Source of the DNA: Mytilus californianus
Lineage: Eukaryota; Mollusca; Bivalvia; Mytilida; Mytilidae
Length of the DNA stretch: 64,000 nucleotides
Assembly (NCBI RefSeq): GCF_021869535.1
Contig: NW_026262604.1
Coordinates: 55,948,247-56,012,246, forward strand
Direction of reading: 5' to 3'
The notes beneath the pieces were generated by a model. The model saw nothing but the letters and a program-made list of their open reading frames with translations. It had not been told where the DNA came from and searched no databases. Positions 11,226 to 22,071 of the stretch are shown in pieces. The translations under genes were made by a program, and so were the position numbers. Each line of letters starts with the position of its first letter. Position 1 is the stretch's first letter.

Positions 11226-13070
11226 AACTGAATTATTCAAAAGATTTGTTTTGTTACTTAGGTTAGGGACATGTAGGAACTGCCTGTGGTTTACAATGAC
11301 ACTTTGTAAATCACTAAGGATGGCTAAAAAAAATATTATAACTAAATTTTAAATAATTTAGAGTTCTTTCCTTTCCACTATGTAAAATATCCACTGCTGT
11401 AGACTCCAATTGCTTTGAAATGATTTAGAAGAACCATAAAATCCTAAAAAGGTATCAAATTAACAATATTCATTATCAAGAGCGAAGCCTTCACCTGAGT
11501 ACTTATAACCAAAACCTTTATCAAAGTAATTAGTCTTCGATGTCACTGCTAAATTCCCCACGGGTGTAAAAATGTCTTTTAACAAAGTGTCAATGAGGTT
11601 ATACCCCTTAAGCATGTTAAAGGAAGGTTGCATCTCTTAGGTCCATATAAAACATGGTGTCCATTAATGACCAAAACATTTCCCACTATTCAAACGTTAC
11701 CGAGGTTGAACATCCATTTAGCTCAGCATAATATCTAAATATGCAGTCATGTCAGTCAGAATAGAAACGTTAAATCCGAAACCGTGTTTTTAACAGCAAT
11801 AAAAACTGCCTTATTTATGTCCTTGTTCAATGCATATGGTATGTTGCATTAATGTCTTACAGACAGGGATTTTATTTTTTCAATTATGACTTACAATTTA
11901 CAAAAAACAATTCTCGCTTAAAATGCATAACATGGAGAAAGGTCATTCTTGACTTAGATTTTTTATCTATATAAATGTTCTGGTTGTTCTTACTATCTAA
12001 AGTATCTTTCTATCTATAACAATGTCGATGATAATAACAATTACACAGCTGCTACAAAAGTGCCTGACACATCCTTATTGTGCATATCGGAAAAGTTGCA
12101 AGAACAAATGGGATATTTCGGTGGCATTTTAATCATAAGCAGATGAAAGTGGCTCTGTAGCAAAAAAAAAAACATGTCAGAGAATACCGTTTTTTTTTCA
12201 AATCGAACAGTTTGTTATGTTCACCAATGCCATCATTCATTTAAAGTTTCCACTAAATCAATCCAAGCAAACTCAAGTTAGGGTACAATATGTGAAAAAA
12301 TAATAAAATCTGACAATTAAAGTTCTTTAACTCTAAAGGGACAAACTGGAACATTTGAAAAACCAGAAAAGAATTTTCTATTAACCCTTTCAATAATAAA
12401 GTAAATTTTGAGGAAATCAATTCAGGAATACTGGAGTTAGTGCGCGATTAGTGAAAAATTGACGTTAATATAAAAGTCAAAGTTCTGGAATTCTGAAAGG
12501 ACAAGGCAAAAAAAAAGGCAAAGACTATAACAAATCGATTTTGAGCTATAATGTTGTGTTGATTTATACGAGAATCGGTTAAGCGAATATGATTTATCGT
12601 ATTAAGTGTTAACGGACGGATGGACGACGAACGGACAGTAGTATACCTTTCTTCGAAGTGTGTATTAAAACTAACGCATTTCCAAAATACGGACATTTCT
12701 GAAGCAATAATCCGAAAACGGATAGTAGGATTGAAAAAAATCTAAACAAGACTGATCATTTTTACCCCATGTCAGATTTACTGTCACTGTTTTAGTTTAT
12801 GACATAAAAGCCAAAAACATTCAAAGTTAATGGTAAAGGTAATTTGCAATGGACGCATGATGTTATCCATGAAATTTACTTATTATTCAAGACACTGCAG
12901 TTGACGTCATGGTCATTGGCAACATACATTTGTATGTCTACATCTCTTATAACACTGTTAAGGGAAGAGAAGGTACTTGCTAATGCAATCTCTTATAATG
13001 TTGTGCAGTTGTATTTAGGACTGTTATTCTTTTATTATTGAGTCATCGTGATGTCTATATTCTTTGAAAG
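11226..13070. repeat. Unit 3 / source copy of the segment duplicated at 20.06 kb
   Basis: This 1845-bp block recurs at 20064-21906 with about 99% identity by eye. Its first part (to about 11.93 kb) belongs to the tandem cluster (segments a, b, c, the unit itself starting near 11176). The rest is unlike units 1 and 2. The 82-codon minus frame at 12448-12696 is identical in both copies, but this follows from recent duplication and is not evidence of coding. Identity stops abruptly at 13070/21906. Confidence 0.8.
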
Positions 13071-13598
13071 GTAGGTTTTGATTTCCGCCTTGGAATATTT
13101 TTCATTTCTTTTTAACTAACGTTCACAAAACGTTTATGGATTGCATTATATACATTTCAAAAGTATAGGCCCTCATCAAAATATTTTGATTCAGTTGTCT
13201 TCCTGAGAGCATTTACCACAATATGCACATGATGGTATAAAAGACGCTGCATATCAGCCTGGTATAGATTTATGAGACAGTATTTTATCCAATGTATTAC
13301 AATGACTTTGATAATAGCAGATAATAGTTGATGAACTTTCTTTACAAGCAGAATGCCATAAATATTTTAATAAAGTTTCAAGAAATGAAACCAAAATTGA
13401 TGACAGCCTTACTTAGACCTCAATATTTATGATTATTATATAGTAATAAATATTTGTTTGTTTATTTAAAAAAAAACACCCGAGAAAAAAACCGTGCAAT
13501 AAATCTCTGTATTTGCACGCATTTCCGGGAAAAAGCTGAGGCGTTCCGAAATCGACATGCATATTATTGCATCCTTTGTTATCGTCTGGGAAAACAAG
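13071..13598. other. Upstream flank of the Crypton-like gene
   Basis: No gene seen. 13218-13345 resembles the short repeat at 1543-1635. A C-rich patch 'aaaacacccgagaaaaaaac' precedes the Crypton-like start. No terminal repeats typical of other DNA transposons were found, which fits Cryptons. Confidence 0.4.
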
Positions 13599-15079
13599 AT
13601 GGCGGACGCCGGTCATACAGATAATTTGACAGCGACGCCAGAGTCTATGATTGATAAGCAGATGGTCATTAGCTTTATTGATGATAAAAAGAAAAAATCA
13701 ACAGTTAATTGCACGAATCGTGACTTGAAATTATTATGCAAATGGCTGGTTGGAAAGGGTGAGTTGAAATCAATCGAGAAAATCCCTCACAATAAACTTG
13801 ATGATTGATCCTTTCTTGTCTGAATTCTACATAACCTTAAAGAAAGAAAATGGCCAGGGATATGAACCGGGGACGTTCGACGGTATTCGTGCCAGTATTG
13901 AGAGGCATTTAAAGGACAAAGAGTACTCTCATTCAATACGTGACAAGGAATTTAATTTGTCAACAAAAGCACTTTCTGCAAAAAAGGTCCAGTTGAAAAA
14001 AACTAGGAAAAGGACATAAGCCGAATGCTTCAAAGGCAGTAAGTAAGGACGAAGAAGATTTGTTGTGGGAACAGGGTCAGCTCGGTGATGGTACACCTAG
14101 AATACTTATATTTTCTCTCTGGTACTATTTTACAAAATGTTTCGGACTACGTGGTAGAAATGAACATCGGCAAAAACAATTGGGAGATATTTTAATGAAG
14201 AAGAACCCTGTGGATAACCGACAGTATTTAGAGATTTCTAAGAGACTTACGAAAACTCGTGATGGTACCAAGGGAAAAGAGAATCGCAAAGTTAAACCGA
14301 GAATGTATGAAAATAAATCTGATCGCTGTCCATTACAGTTTTTTAAAGCGTATCTTCTTCGACGTCCAGAAAATGCAATGGAACCAGAGTCACCGTTTTA
14401 TTTGACGTGTATTCCAATGGAAAGAGTTGAACCCATTATATGGTTTTACGCAAGGCCTATGGGAGAAAATACGCTGGCAAACGTGATGCCAATGGCCGCA
14501 AAAGAAGCTGGGCTGGTACGAGAAACAACCCACAGTGTGCGTACAACAACAATAAAAACGCTTCGCAAGGCATGTGTACCTAGAGACAAAATTAAACATA
14601 TATCTGGTCACAAAAGTACAAGTTCGATTGAGGTTTACGATGATGATCTCTCCGATGATGAGCAAAGGGAATATTCAGATGTATTAACTGGTATTAAATC
14701 GTCACTTGGACCATCAGTGACCGCAAATGAAAGTGACAATGCATATAACAATGTGGCTTTACAGAAGATTGACCGTCCTACTGTTTCACAACAAATTAGC
14801 CCACCGATTGCCACATCTTCACAATCTGTCTGTTCTTATACTGCTGCGCCTAATAATATTCATGAACAATCTTCTAAAGGTGCGTCGGAGGCATTATCTA
14901 ACATGTTCAGTAAAGGCACTGTTTTAAATAACTGTACTTTTAATATTAACTTTAACATGGAACAGTCAAATGGAGAAAGTCAGAGGCATTCTAGGCCAAA
15001 TTACTGTTATGAACCGCCAAGGAAAACATTCAAGCGAATACTTCCGTTGGAATCTTCGGACGAATCCCAAGAATTCTAG
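13599..15079 (+). pseudogene. Crypton-type tyrosine recombinase (DUF3504/KIAA1958-like), frameshifted
   Basis: The start ATG at 13599 follows 'aacaag' and begins MADAGHTDN. The frame breaks near 13800-13812 (the first reading stops at 13808 after HNKLDD; the protein resumes with FLSEFY). It breaks again in an A-run at about 13996-14003, then stays open to 15079. The recombinase core shows all tyrosine-recombinase landmarks. Counting residues from codon 14060, these are Arg31 (FGLRGRNEH), His158 and Arg161 (HSVR), His184 (ISGHKS) and Tyr193 (EVYDDD). The N-terminal part (EFYITLKKENGQGYEP, ASIERHL) resembles the helical core-binding region of Crypton-derived proteins. A Ser/Asn-rich tail ends in KTFKRILPLESSDESQEF. 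It is intronless and about 490 codons in total. Cryptons move by recombinase alone and usually lack long terminal repeats. The family call is strong; activity of this copy is unlikely. Confidence 0.85.
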
Positions 15080-15705
15080 ACCAGAGACTATTTAAAACCT
15101 ATGTGGAATTTAAGGACACTGTTTAATTGTTGCAAATTGTTAGATTAATATTACTTAATTAAATTGTTGAAAACTGATTTATTTTCTAAACAAATACAAA
15201 AAAGACATCAATTCAATAATAAATTACATGTACATTATAAATGTACATTTTTGTCAAACTATTGGCAGGATCGCAACTTTAAACAAAAACACAAATCTGT
15301 ATTCATCATTCAATTTTTTGTCGTCACTTGGTGTCCTTTGTCTTTCATCGCCTTAAAAAATACCATATTAATATCGCCCTTGGCAATAGTGTTGCCTTGA
15401 GTTATTGGAACTGTACACAATATATCATCTGTCCTTTCATGATATTGGAACGCTACAAAATATATTTGCACAATCTGTCCTTCTTTTATAGGAATGCTAC
15501 CAATATGAAAAAGAACAGATATGGGTCAATGGCAAAAAGGCATCACAAACTCACTAAATGTAACACAAAAAATATAAATCCTGAGCTGACAACACAGGAA
15601 ATATACTTGCACAATACCTCCTTCTTTGATATTGGAAAGCTGCAAAATAACAACGACACAACAAAAGCACAACATTAAAATGTAACACACACAGAAACGA
15701 ACTAT
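15080..15705. other. AT-rich 3' flank with weak short repeats
   Basis: No gene recognised. 'attggaac(g/t)...' and 'ctgtccttt/ctgtccttc' motifs recur at roughly 60-80 bp between 15400 and 15640, possibly a decayed minisatellite. Overlapping open frames on both strands show no domain. Confidence 0.4.
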
Positions 15706-15969
15706 AATATAACAATGGCCATTTTCCTGACTTGGTACAGGACATTTTAAGAAAAATAAAATGCTCCGCAGGGCGCAGCTTGATACGACCGCAGAGGTCG
15801 AACCCTGAACAGTTGGGGCAAGTATGGACACAACATTCAAGCTTGATACAGCTTTGCATTTGGATTGTGATTAAATATTTGACACAGCATAGGTTTCTGA
15901 CACAGAATGAATGTGGTCTAAGAACTTAAAAATTTTAAATTGGACATTCACCTATTATGGTCCAATATC

Positions 15970-16560
15970 CAAAATCTAAATACATGGTTAGATTCAGCAT
16001 ATCAAAGAACCCCAAGAATTCAATTTTTGATGAAATCAAACAAAGTTTAATTTTGGACCCTTTTGACCTCAATGTGGACAAAGTTGATAACGGGGCCCAA
16101 AAATCAAAAATCTAAATACATGGTTAGATTCAGCATATCAAAGAACCCCATATATTCAATTTTTGTTGAAATCAAACAAAGTTTAATTTTGGACCCCAAT
16201 TTGGACCAACTTGAAAACTGGGCCCATAATCAAAAATCTAAATACATGTTTAGATTCAGCATATCAAAGAACCCTAAGAATTCAATTTTTGTTAAAATCA
16301 AACTAAGTTTAATTTTGGACCCTTTGGACCTTAATGTAGACCAATTTGAAAACGGAACCAAAAATTAAGAATTTAAATACACGGTTAGATTCGGCATATC
16401 AAAGAACCCCAATAATTCAATTTTTGATGAAATCAAACAATGTTTAATTTTGGACCCTTTGGACCTCAATGTGGACCAATTTAAAAACGGGGCCCAAAAT
16501 CCAAAAACTAAATACACGGTTAGATTCAGCATATTAAAGAACCCCAAGAATTCAAGAATA
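15970..16560 (+). repeat. Tandem array A, ~136-bp unit, about 5 copies
   Basis: The marker 'ggttagattcagcatatcaa' or a close variant recurs near 15985, 16121, 16245, 16382 and 16519 (spacings 136, 124, 137, 137). Open frames across it on both strands are translated repeat. Confidence 0.9.
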
Positions 16561-16609
16561 AAACCCCATTGAAATTGGTCAAGAAATAAGCAATTTATAC
16601 GAAGTATCT

Positions 16610-16838
16610 TCTTTTGCACAATACTGTGCAATTAAATATTTCTTGCTATTGCGCAATACTGTACAATTGACAATTTCTTGCTATTGCGCAATATTGTGCT
16701 ATTGGATATTTCTTGCTATTGCGCAATACTGTGCAATTGAAGATTTCTTGCTATTGCGCAATACTGTGCAATTGAAGATTTCTTGCTATTGTGCAATACT
16801 GTGCAATTGAAAATTTCTTGCTATTGCACAATACTTAT
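16610..16838 (+). repeat. Tandem array B, ~35-bp unit, 6-7 copies
   Basis: The unit core 'tttcttgctattgcgcaata' followed by 'ctgtgcaattga' repeats about every 35 bp. The element's own order (array A, then B, then C) is clean, with short spacers. Confidence 0.9.
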
Positions 16839-17019
16839 TATATAATAATTTACACATCCTGTTTGGTGTGTATCTCCTACCATATCATTATTATTTGCTT
16901 TTAAATATAAATCAGAAATAATCAACTTAAAATGGAAAATTTTAAAAGAAAAACAAAAGGAAAAAAAGAAAAAAAAAAGGAAACCCCCCCCCCATTTTTT
17001 TGAACCCCCTTATGATTCA

Positions 17020-18240
17020 ACACCCCCAAACTCAATCCCAGCCTTCCCTTTGTGGTATGGTACCTTGCTGTACAATTTCAGAGAGATCCATACACTTGAA
17101 CACAAGTTATTGTCTTGAAACTAGAAAAATGTGTTTTTTGGCCCCTTTTTGTCCCCAAATTCCTAAAATATTGAGGCAATTACCCCCATCATCAATCCCA
17201 GCCTTCCTTTTGTGGTATGGTACCTTGCAGTACAATTTCAGAGAGATCCATACACTTACACACAAGTTATTGTCCTGAAACTAGAAAAATGCTTGTTTTT
17301 TGCCCCTTTTTGGCTCCTAGTTCCTAAAATATTGAGGCAATTACACCCATCATCAATCCCAGCCTTCCCTTTGTGGTATGGTACCTTGCTGTACAATTTC
17401 AGAGAGATCCATACACTTGAACACAAGTTATTGTCTGGACACTAGAAAAATGTGTTTTTTGGCCCCTTTTTGGCCCCAAATTCCTAAAACATTGAGGCAA
17501 TTACCCCCATCATCAATCCCAGCCTTCCTTTTGTGGTATGGTACCTTGCAGTACAATTTCAGAGAGATCCATACACTTACACACAAGTTATTGTCCTGAA
17601 ACTCGAAAAATGCTTGTTTTTTGCCCCTTTTTGGCCCCTAATTCCTAAAATATTGAGGCAATTACCTCCATCATCAATCCCAGCCTTCCCTTTGTGGTAT
17701 GGTACCTTGCAGTACAATTTCAGAGAGATCCATACACTTGAACACAAGTTATTGTCTGGAAACTAGAAAAATGCTTATTTTTGGCCCCTTTTTGGCCCCC
17801 AATTCCTAAATGTTTCGGCAATTACCCCCAAACTCAATTCCAGCTTTCCCTTTGTGATATGGAACCTTGTAGTACAATTTCAGAAAGATCCATACACTTA
17901 CACACAAGTTATTGTCATGAAACTAGAAAAATGCTTGTTTTTTGCCCCTTTTTTGGCCCCTAATTCCTAAAATTTTGAGTCAATTACCCCCAACAATCAA
18001 TCCCAGCATTCCTTTTGTGATATGGAACCTTGTGTTACAGTGTCAGAGAGATCCATACACTAACACACAAGTTATGTCTGGAAGTTACAAAAATGCTTAT
18101 TTTTGGCCACTTTTTGGCCCCGAATTCCTTTACTGTTGGTACCATAACCCCCAAAATCAATCCCAACCTTCCTTTTGTGGTATTGAACCTTGTGGTAAAA
18201 TTTCATAGAGATCCATTCACTTAAACTAAAGTTAGAGTGC
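17020..18240 (+). repeat. Tandem array C, ~160-bp unit (320-bp dimers), 8 copies
   Basis: 'gagagatccatacactt' recurs near 17087, 17247, 17408, 17568, 17730, 17890, 18050 and 18211. The first five copies alternate between 'gaacacaag' and 'acacacaag' after the marker, so the array amplified as dimers. Later copies are more diverged. The many plus-strand open frames here are artefacts of the array. Confidence 0.9.
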
Positions 18241-18257
18241 GAAAACCAATGTGTCTT

Positions 18258-18304
18258 CGGACGACGCCGGACGACGCCGGACGACGCCAGACGACGACAA
18301 CGAC

Positions 18305-18342
<38 letters not shown>

Positions 18343-18345
18343 CAA
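18258..18345 (+). repeat. (CGA)n-rich trinucleotide run
   Basis: 'ggacgacgcc' repeats, then acgacgacaa/acgacgacg runs. A comparable tail lies at about 1440-1490. It yields poly-Thr or poly-Val frames that are not genes. Confidence 0.9.
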
Positions 18346-18353
18346 CGTCATAC

Positions 18354-18389
18354 CAATATACGACCACAAAAATTTTTTTGCGGTCGTAT
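18354..18389. repeat. Terminal palindrome of the inserted element
   Basis: 'atacgaccacaaaaattt' is followed by its near-perfect inverse 'tttttgcggtcgtat'. The hairpin marks the 3' end of the insertion and repeats the 'tacgaccgca' motif of the 5' end. Confidence 0.7.
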
Positions 18390-19316
18390 AAAAATGGTGG
18401 GTTGAACCTGGTTTTGTGGCATGCCAAACCTCCCGCTTTTATGGCAACGTCAAACACAACACCAAAACGACAACATCACATGACAGGACCACAATACAAA
18501 TAAATGGGAGAACATATAGGACAAAGAAACACACGAATAATAGCTAACAAAAGGTACTAGACTTAAAATTCAATACGCCAGACGTTCGTCTCGTCCACAC
18601 AATACCAACAAGTGACGCTCAGATGAAAAAAGTTTGAAAGCCAAAACAAGTACAAAGCTGAAGAGCACCGAGGACCAAAACTTCCAAAAAGTAGCGCCTA
18701 ACACGGCCAGGGTTTTCTGCCTGGGACAAGATCATCCTTATTATTTAGAATAATTTATAATTTCGCAAACAGTAAAGTTTATAAAATGACTATATAATAG
18801 ATATACATGATTAAATTAATATCAAATTGTGGTAGTAATTAGATAATTATTTGTATTATCTAGCTATGTCGGTGTTTCTTCACAATCAAACTGTAAACCA
18901 AATATATCGTATAAATTTCGTTGAACCAAACTAAAATCTAATAAATATCAAAATATACCAACCGTCATTCGGTTAAAAAAAATCTGATTGTCGTCAATTG
19001 TCTGTCTGTCTGTTTGTTCTCCATATTGTCGCCACTTGTCCAACTGTATGAAGTGTATTCTGTAACTTAGTTAATTTATTATTCAATTTATTTGTGTCCA
19101 TTATCTGTCTGTCATCCGTGAACAGACAAAACATGACTGTTATGAGTCTCATCAACATGATCAATTTTACTCCTGGTAAAAGTCGTAAAAAAAAATTACT
19201 TCATTTTTTTTATTTTTTTTTTATATATATATTTTTAAAGGTTAACCATGAATAAAATATTTTAAAAAGAAAAAAAATATAAAAAAAAAAAATCTAAAAA
19301 AAAATCCAAAATATTA

Positions 19317-19357
19317 TTGCACTAGTGCAAATAACATTTATTCGCACTAGTGCAATA
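19317..19357. repeat. 41-bp palindrome
   Basis: 'attgcactagtgcaaataa' faces 'ttattcgcactagtgcaat' with a 3-nt centre. It could be a hairpin core of a degraded foldback element. Confidence 0.7.
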
Positions 19358-19441
19358 AAATATCTGTTTCTTTATAAACTTGTATTTTGACTAGATAAAT
19401 CATAAATTTTGTGTTTAAAATATTTATTACTATATAATAAA

Positions 19442-19560
19442 AGGGTAATTGCATTAGTATTGGTGGATATTGCCCTCGCAGTATATCATATTACACTCGT
19501 AAACTCGTGCAATATGATATACTGCTCGGGCAATATCCACATATATTAATGCAATAACCC
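19442..19560. mobile_element. Foldback MITE-like element, ~119 bp
   Basis: The left arm 'gggtaattgcattagtattg' continues through 'gtggatattgccctcgcagt', and is mirrored by the right arm 'actgctcgggcaatatccac' through 'aatgcaataaccc'. Arms of about 55 bp are nearly complementary with a loop of under 10 nt. Confidence 0.75.
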
Positions 19561-19900
19561 ATAATTAATACAGTGGTTTAATGTATAAATTACATTAATA
19601 TATGATTAACATAACATGAAAAAACAAGCATAAAATATTACGTATATTAATCAAACAAAACAGGCCAAACAGGACCTATAATTTAAAAGAATATAAAACA
19701 GTAAAAACTGTAATGCTTAATAAAATACATAGATTTCTGTCGACTTTAAAATTCGTTTTTAGAATCGACACACCTAGTATTATTATGAAATGTATATACA
19801 ATATACTGGCGCTTTATAGACTTGATGGACATAATTTTACAGAAACAAATCTTTATTCAGAATTCACAATATCTATCGTTTCACATGCACACCACTTATA

Positions 19901-20066
19901 GCCAGTTACATCAACAGTTCTATTTTAGGTACAATATACGAGTGGTCTATTACGTAACTCCTAAGTTTAGTTGTAGATTTTTTACATATCTAGACAATTT
20001 TCCGTTAACCGTTTAACTCACAACAAAAAATCTTTAGACAGGCAAATATTACTATGCTATATCAAC
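19901..20066. repeat. 166-bp direct repeat, left copy
   Basis: Matches 21906-22071 with four substitutions by eye. The two copies flank the transplanted 1.84-kb segment exactly. Text similar to 'ttttccgttaaccgtttaac' also occurs diverged at 44.3 and 62.48 kb, so the target was part of the L1/L2/L3 paralogous block. Confidence 0.9.
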
Positions 20067-21906
20067 TGAATTATTCAAAAGATTTGTTTTGTTACTTGGG
20101 TTAGGGACATGTAGGAACTGCCTGTAGTTTACAATGACACTTTGTAAATCACTAAGGATGGCTAAAAAAATATTATAACTAAATCTTAAAGAATTTAGAG
20201 TTCTTTCCTTTCCACTATGTAAAATATACACTGCTGTAGACTCAAATTGCTTTGAAATGATTTAGAAGAACCATAAAATCCTAAAAAGGTATCAAATTAA
20301 CAATATTCATTATCAAGAGCGAAGCCTTCACCTGAGTACTTATAACCAAAACCTTTATCAAAGTAATAAGTCTTCGATGTCACTGCTAAATTCCCCACGG
20401 GTGTAAAAATGTCTTTTAACAAAGTGTCAATGAGGTTATACCCCTTAAGCATGTTAAAGGAAGGTTGCATCTCTAAGGTCCATATAAAACATGGTGTCCA
20501 TTAATGACCAAAACATTTCCCACTATTCAAACGTTACCGGGGTTGAACATCCATTTAGCTCAGCATAATATCTAAATATGCAGTCATGTCAGTCAGAATA
20601 GAAACGTTAAATCCGAAACCTTGTTTTTAACAGCAATAAAAACTGCCTTATTTATGTCCTTGTTCAATGCATATGGTATGTTGCATTAATGTCTTACAGA
20701 CAGGGATTTTATTTTTTCAATTATGACTTACAATTTACAAAAAACAATTCTCGCTTAAAATGCATAACATGGAGAAAGGTCATTCTTGACTTAGATTTTT
20801 TATCTATATAAATGTTCTGGTTGTTCTTACTATCTAAAGTATCTTTCTATCTATAACAATGTCGATGATAATAACAATTACACAGCTGCTACAAAAGTGC
20901 CTGACACATCCTTATTGTGCATATCGGAAAAGTTGCAAGAACAAATGGGATATTTCGGTGGCATTTTAATCATAAGCAGATGAAAGTGGCTCTGTAGCAA
21001 AAAAAAAACATGTCAGAGAATACCGTTTTTTTTTCAAATCGAACAGTTTGTTATGTTCACCAATGCCATCATTCATTTAAAGTTTCCACTAAATCAATCC
21101 AAGCAAACTCAAGTTAGGGTACAATATGTGAAAAAATAAAAAAATCTGACAATTAAAGTTCTTTAACTCTAAAGGGACAAACTGGAACATTTGAAAAACC
21201 AGAAAAGAATTTTCTATTAACCCTTTCAATAATAAAGTAAATTTTGAGGAAATCAATTCAGGAATACTGGAGTTAGTGCGCGATTAGTGAAAAATTGACG
21301 TTAATATAAAAGTCAAAGTTCTGGAATTCTGAAAGGACAAGGCAAAAAAAAAGGCAAAGACTATAACAAATCGATTTTGAGCTATAATGTTGTGTTGATT
21401 TATACGAGAATCGGTTAAGCGAATATGATTTATCGTATTAAGTGTTAACGGACGGATGGACGACGAACGGACAGTAGTATACCTTTCTTCGAAGTGTGTA
21501 TTAAAACTAACGCATTTCCAAAATACGGACATTTCTGAAGCAATAATCCGAAAACGGATAGTAGGATTGAAAAAAATCTAAACAAGACTGATCATTTTTA
21601 CCCCATGTCAGATTTACTGTCACTGTTTTAGTTTATGACATAAAAGCCAAAAACATTCAAAGTTAATGGTAAAGGTAATTAGCAATGGCCGCATGATGTT
21701 ATCCATGAAATTTACTTATAATTCAAGACACTGCAGTTGACGTCATGGTCATTGGCAACATACATTTGTATGTCTACATCTCTTATAACACTGTTAAGGG
21801 AAGAGAAGGTACTTGCTAATGCAATCTCTTATAATGTTGTGCAGTTGTATTTAGGACTGTTATTCTTTTATTTTTGAGTCATCGTGATGTCTATATTCTT
21901 TGAAAG
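20064..21906 (+). repeat. Transplanted copy of 11226-13070
   Basis: About 1843 bp, about 99% identical by eye to 11226-13070 and in the same orientation. Identity begins at 'aactgaattattcaaaagat' and ends at 'tattctttgaaag'. The segment has no terminal repeats of its own. Confidence 0.9.
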
Positions 21907-22071
21907 CCAGTTACATCAACAGTTCTATCTTAGGTACAATATACGAGTGGTCTATTACGTAACTCCTAAGTTTAGTTGTAGATTTTTTACATATCTAGAC
22001 AATTTTCCGTTAACCGTTAAACTTACAACAAAAAATCTTTAGACAGGCAAATATTATTATGCTATATCAAC
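21906..22071. repeat. 166-bp direct repeat, right copy
   Basis: Partner of 19901-20066 (offset 2005 bp). After its end the sequence runs straight into the LINE remnant. Confidence 0.9.

Larger units (their letters stand above)
15759..18390 (+). mobile_element. Tandem-array-bearing insertion, ~2.63 kb
   Basis: Boundaries come from comparison with the uninterrupted copy at 63.1 kb. The insert begins near 'atgctccgcagggcgcagct', reads 'gatacgaccgcagaggtcg' at 15783, and ends in a palindrome around 'ttgcggtcgtata'. The ends therefore share a 'tacgaccgca' motif. Inside lie, in order, a unique-looking head, three distinct tandem arrays and a (CGA)n run. This layout recalls bivalve pearl-type and other Helitron-like non-autonomous elements with internal tandem repeats; that assignment is inference. 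'ataaaa' occurs at both edges and may be a short target duplication. No coding sequence is credible. Confidence 0.75.
15706..18720 (+). repeat. Mussel dispersed repeat interrupted by a nested element
   Basis: The left part (15706-15758, containing cttggtacaggacatttt) and the right part (18391-18720, containing ggtgggttgaacctggtttt) are contiguous in a related copy at 63.06-63.43 kb, where 'aggacattttaagaaaaac' runs directly into 'atggtgggttgaacc'. A third, more diverged uninterrupted copy is at 40.40-40.51 kb. Confidence 0.8.
18721..19900. repeat. Paralogous block L1
   Basis: Segments here are homologous to 43.5-45.5 kb and 59-63.7 kb. 18830-18900 ('taattatttgtattatctag...atgtcggtgtttcttc') matches 63530-63570. 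19665-19745 ('ggccaaacaggacctataat...tacatagatttctgt') matches 43503-43590. The conserved tail 'tacgagtggtctattacg' continues into the direct repeat at 19901. No complete ORF; 19200-19320 is very A/T-rich. Confidence 0.55.

Noticed and set aside
14390-14665. Minus-strand 91-codon ORF
   Set aside because: Antisense shadow of the Crypton-type recombinase frame.
16610-16838. CRISPR-like array (regular ~35-bp repeats)
   Set aside because: Units are head-to-tail without unique spacers, in a eukaryotic repeat element.
16063-18503. Overlapping ORFs on both strands with repeated peptides and poly-Thr/poly-Val runs
   Set aside because: Products of tandem arrays A and C and of the (CGA)n run, not genes.
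12448-21532. Identical 82-codon minus ORFs at 12448-12696 and 21284-21532
   Set aside because: Identity is explained by the recent 1.84-kb duplication. No homologue, domain or splice context supports coding.
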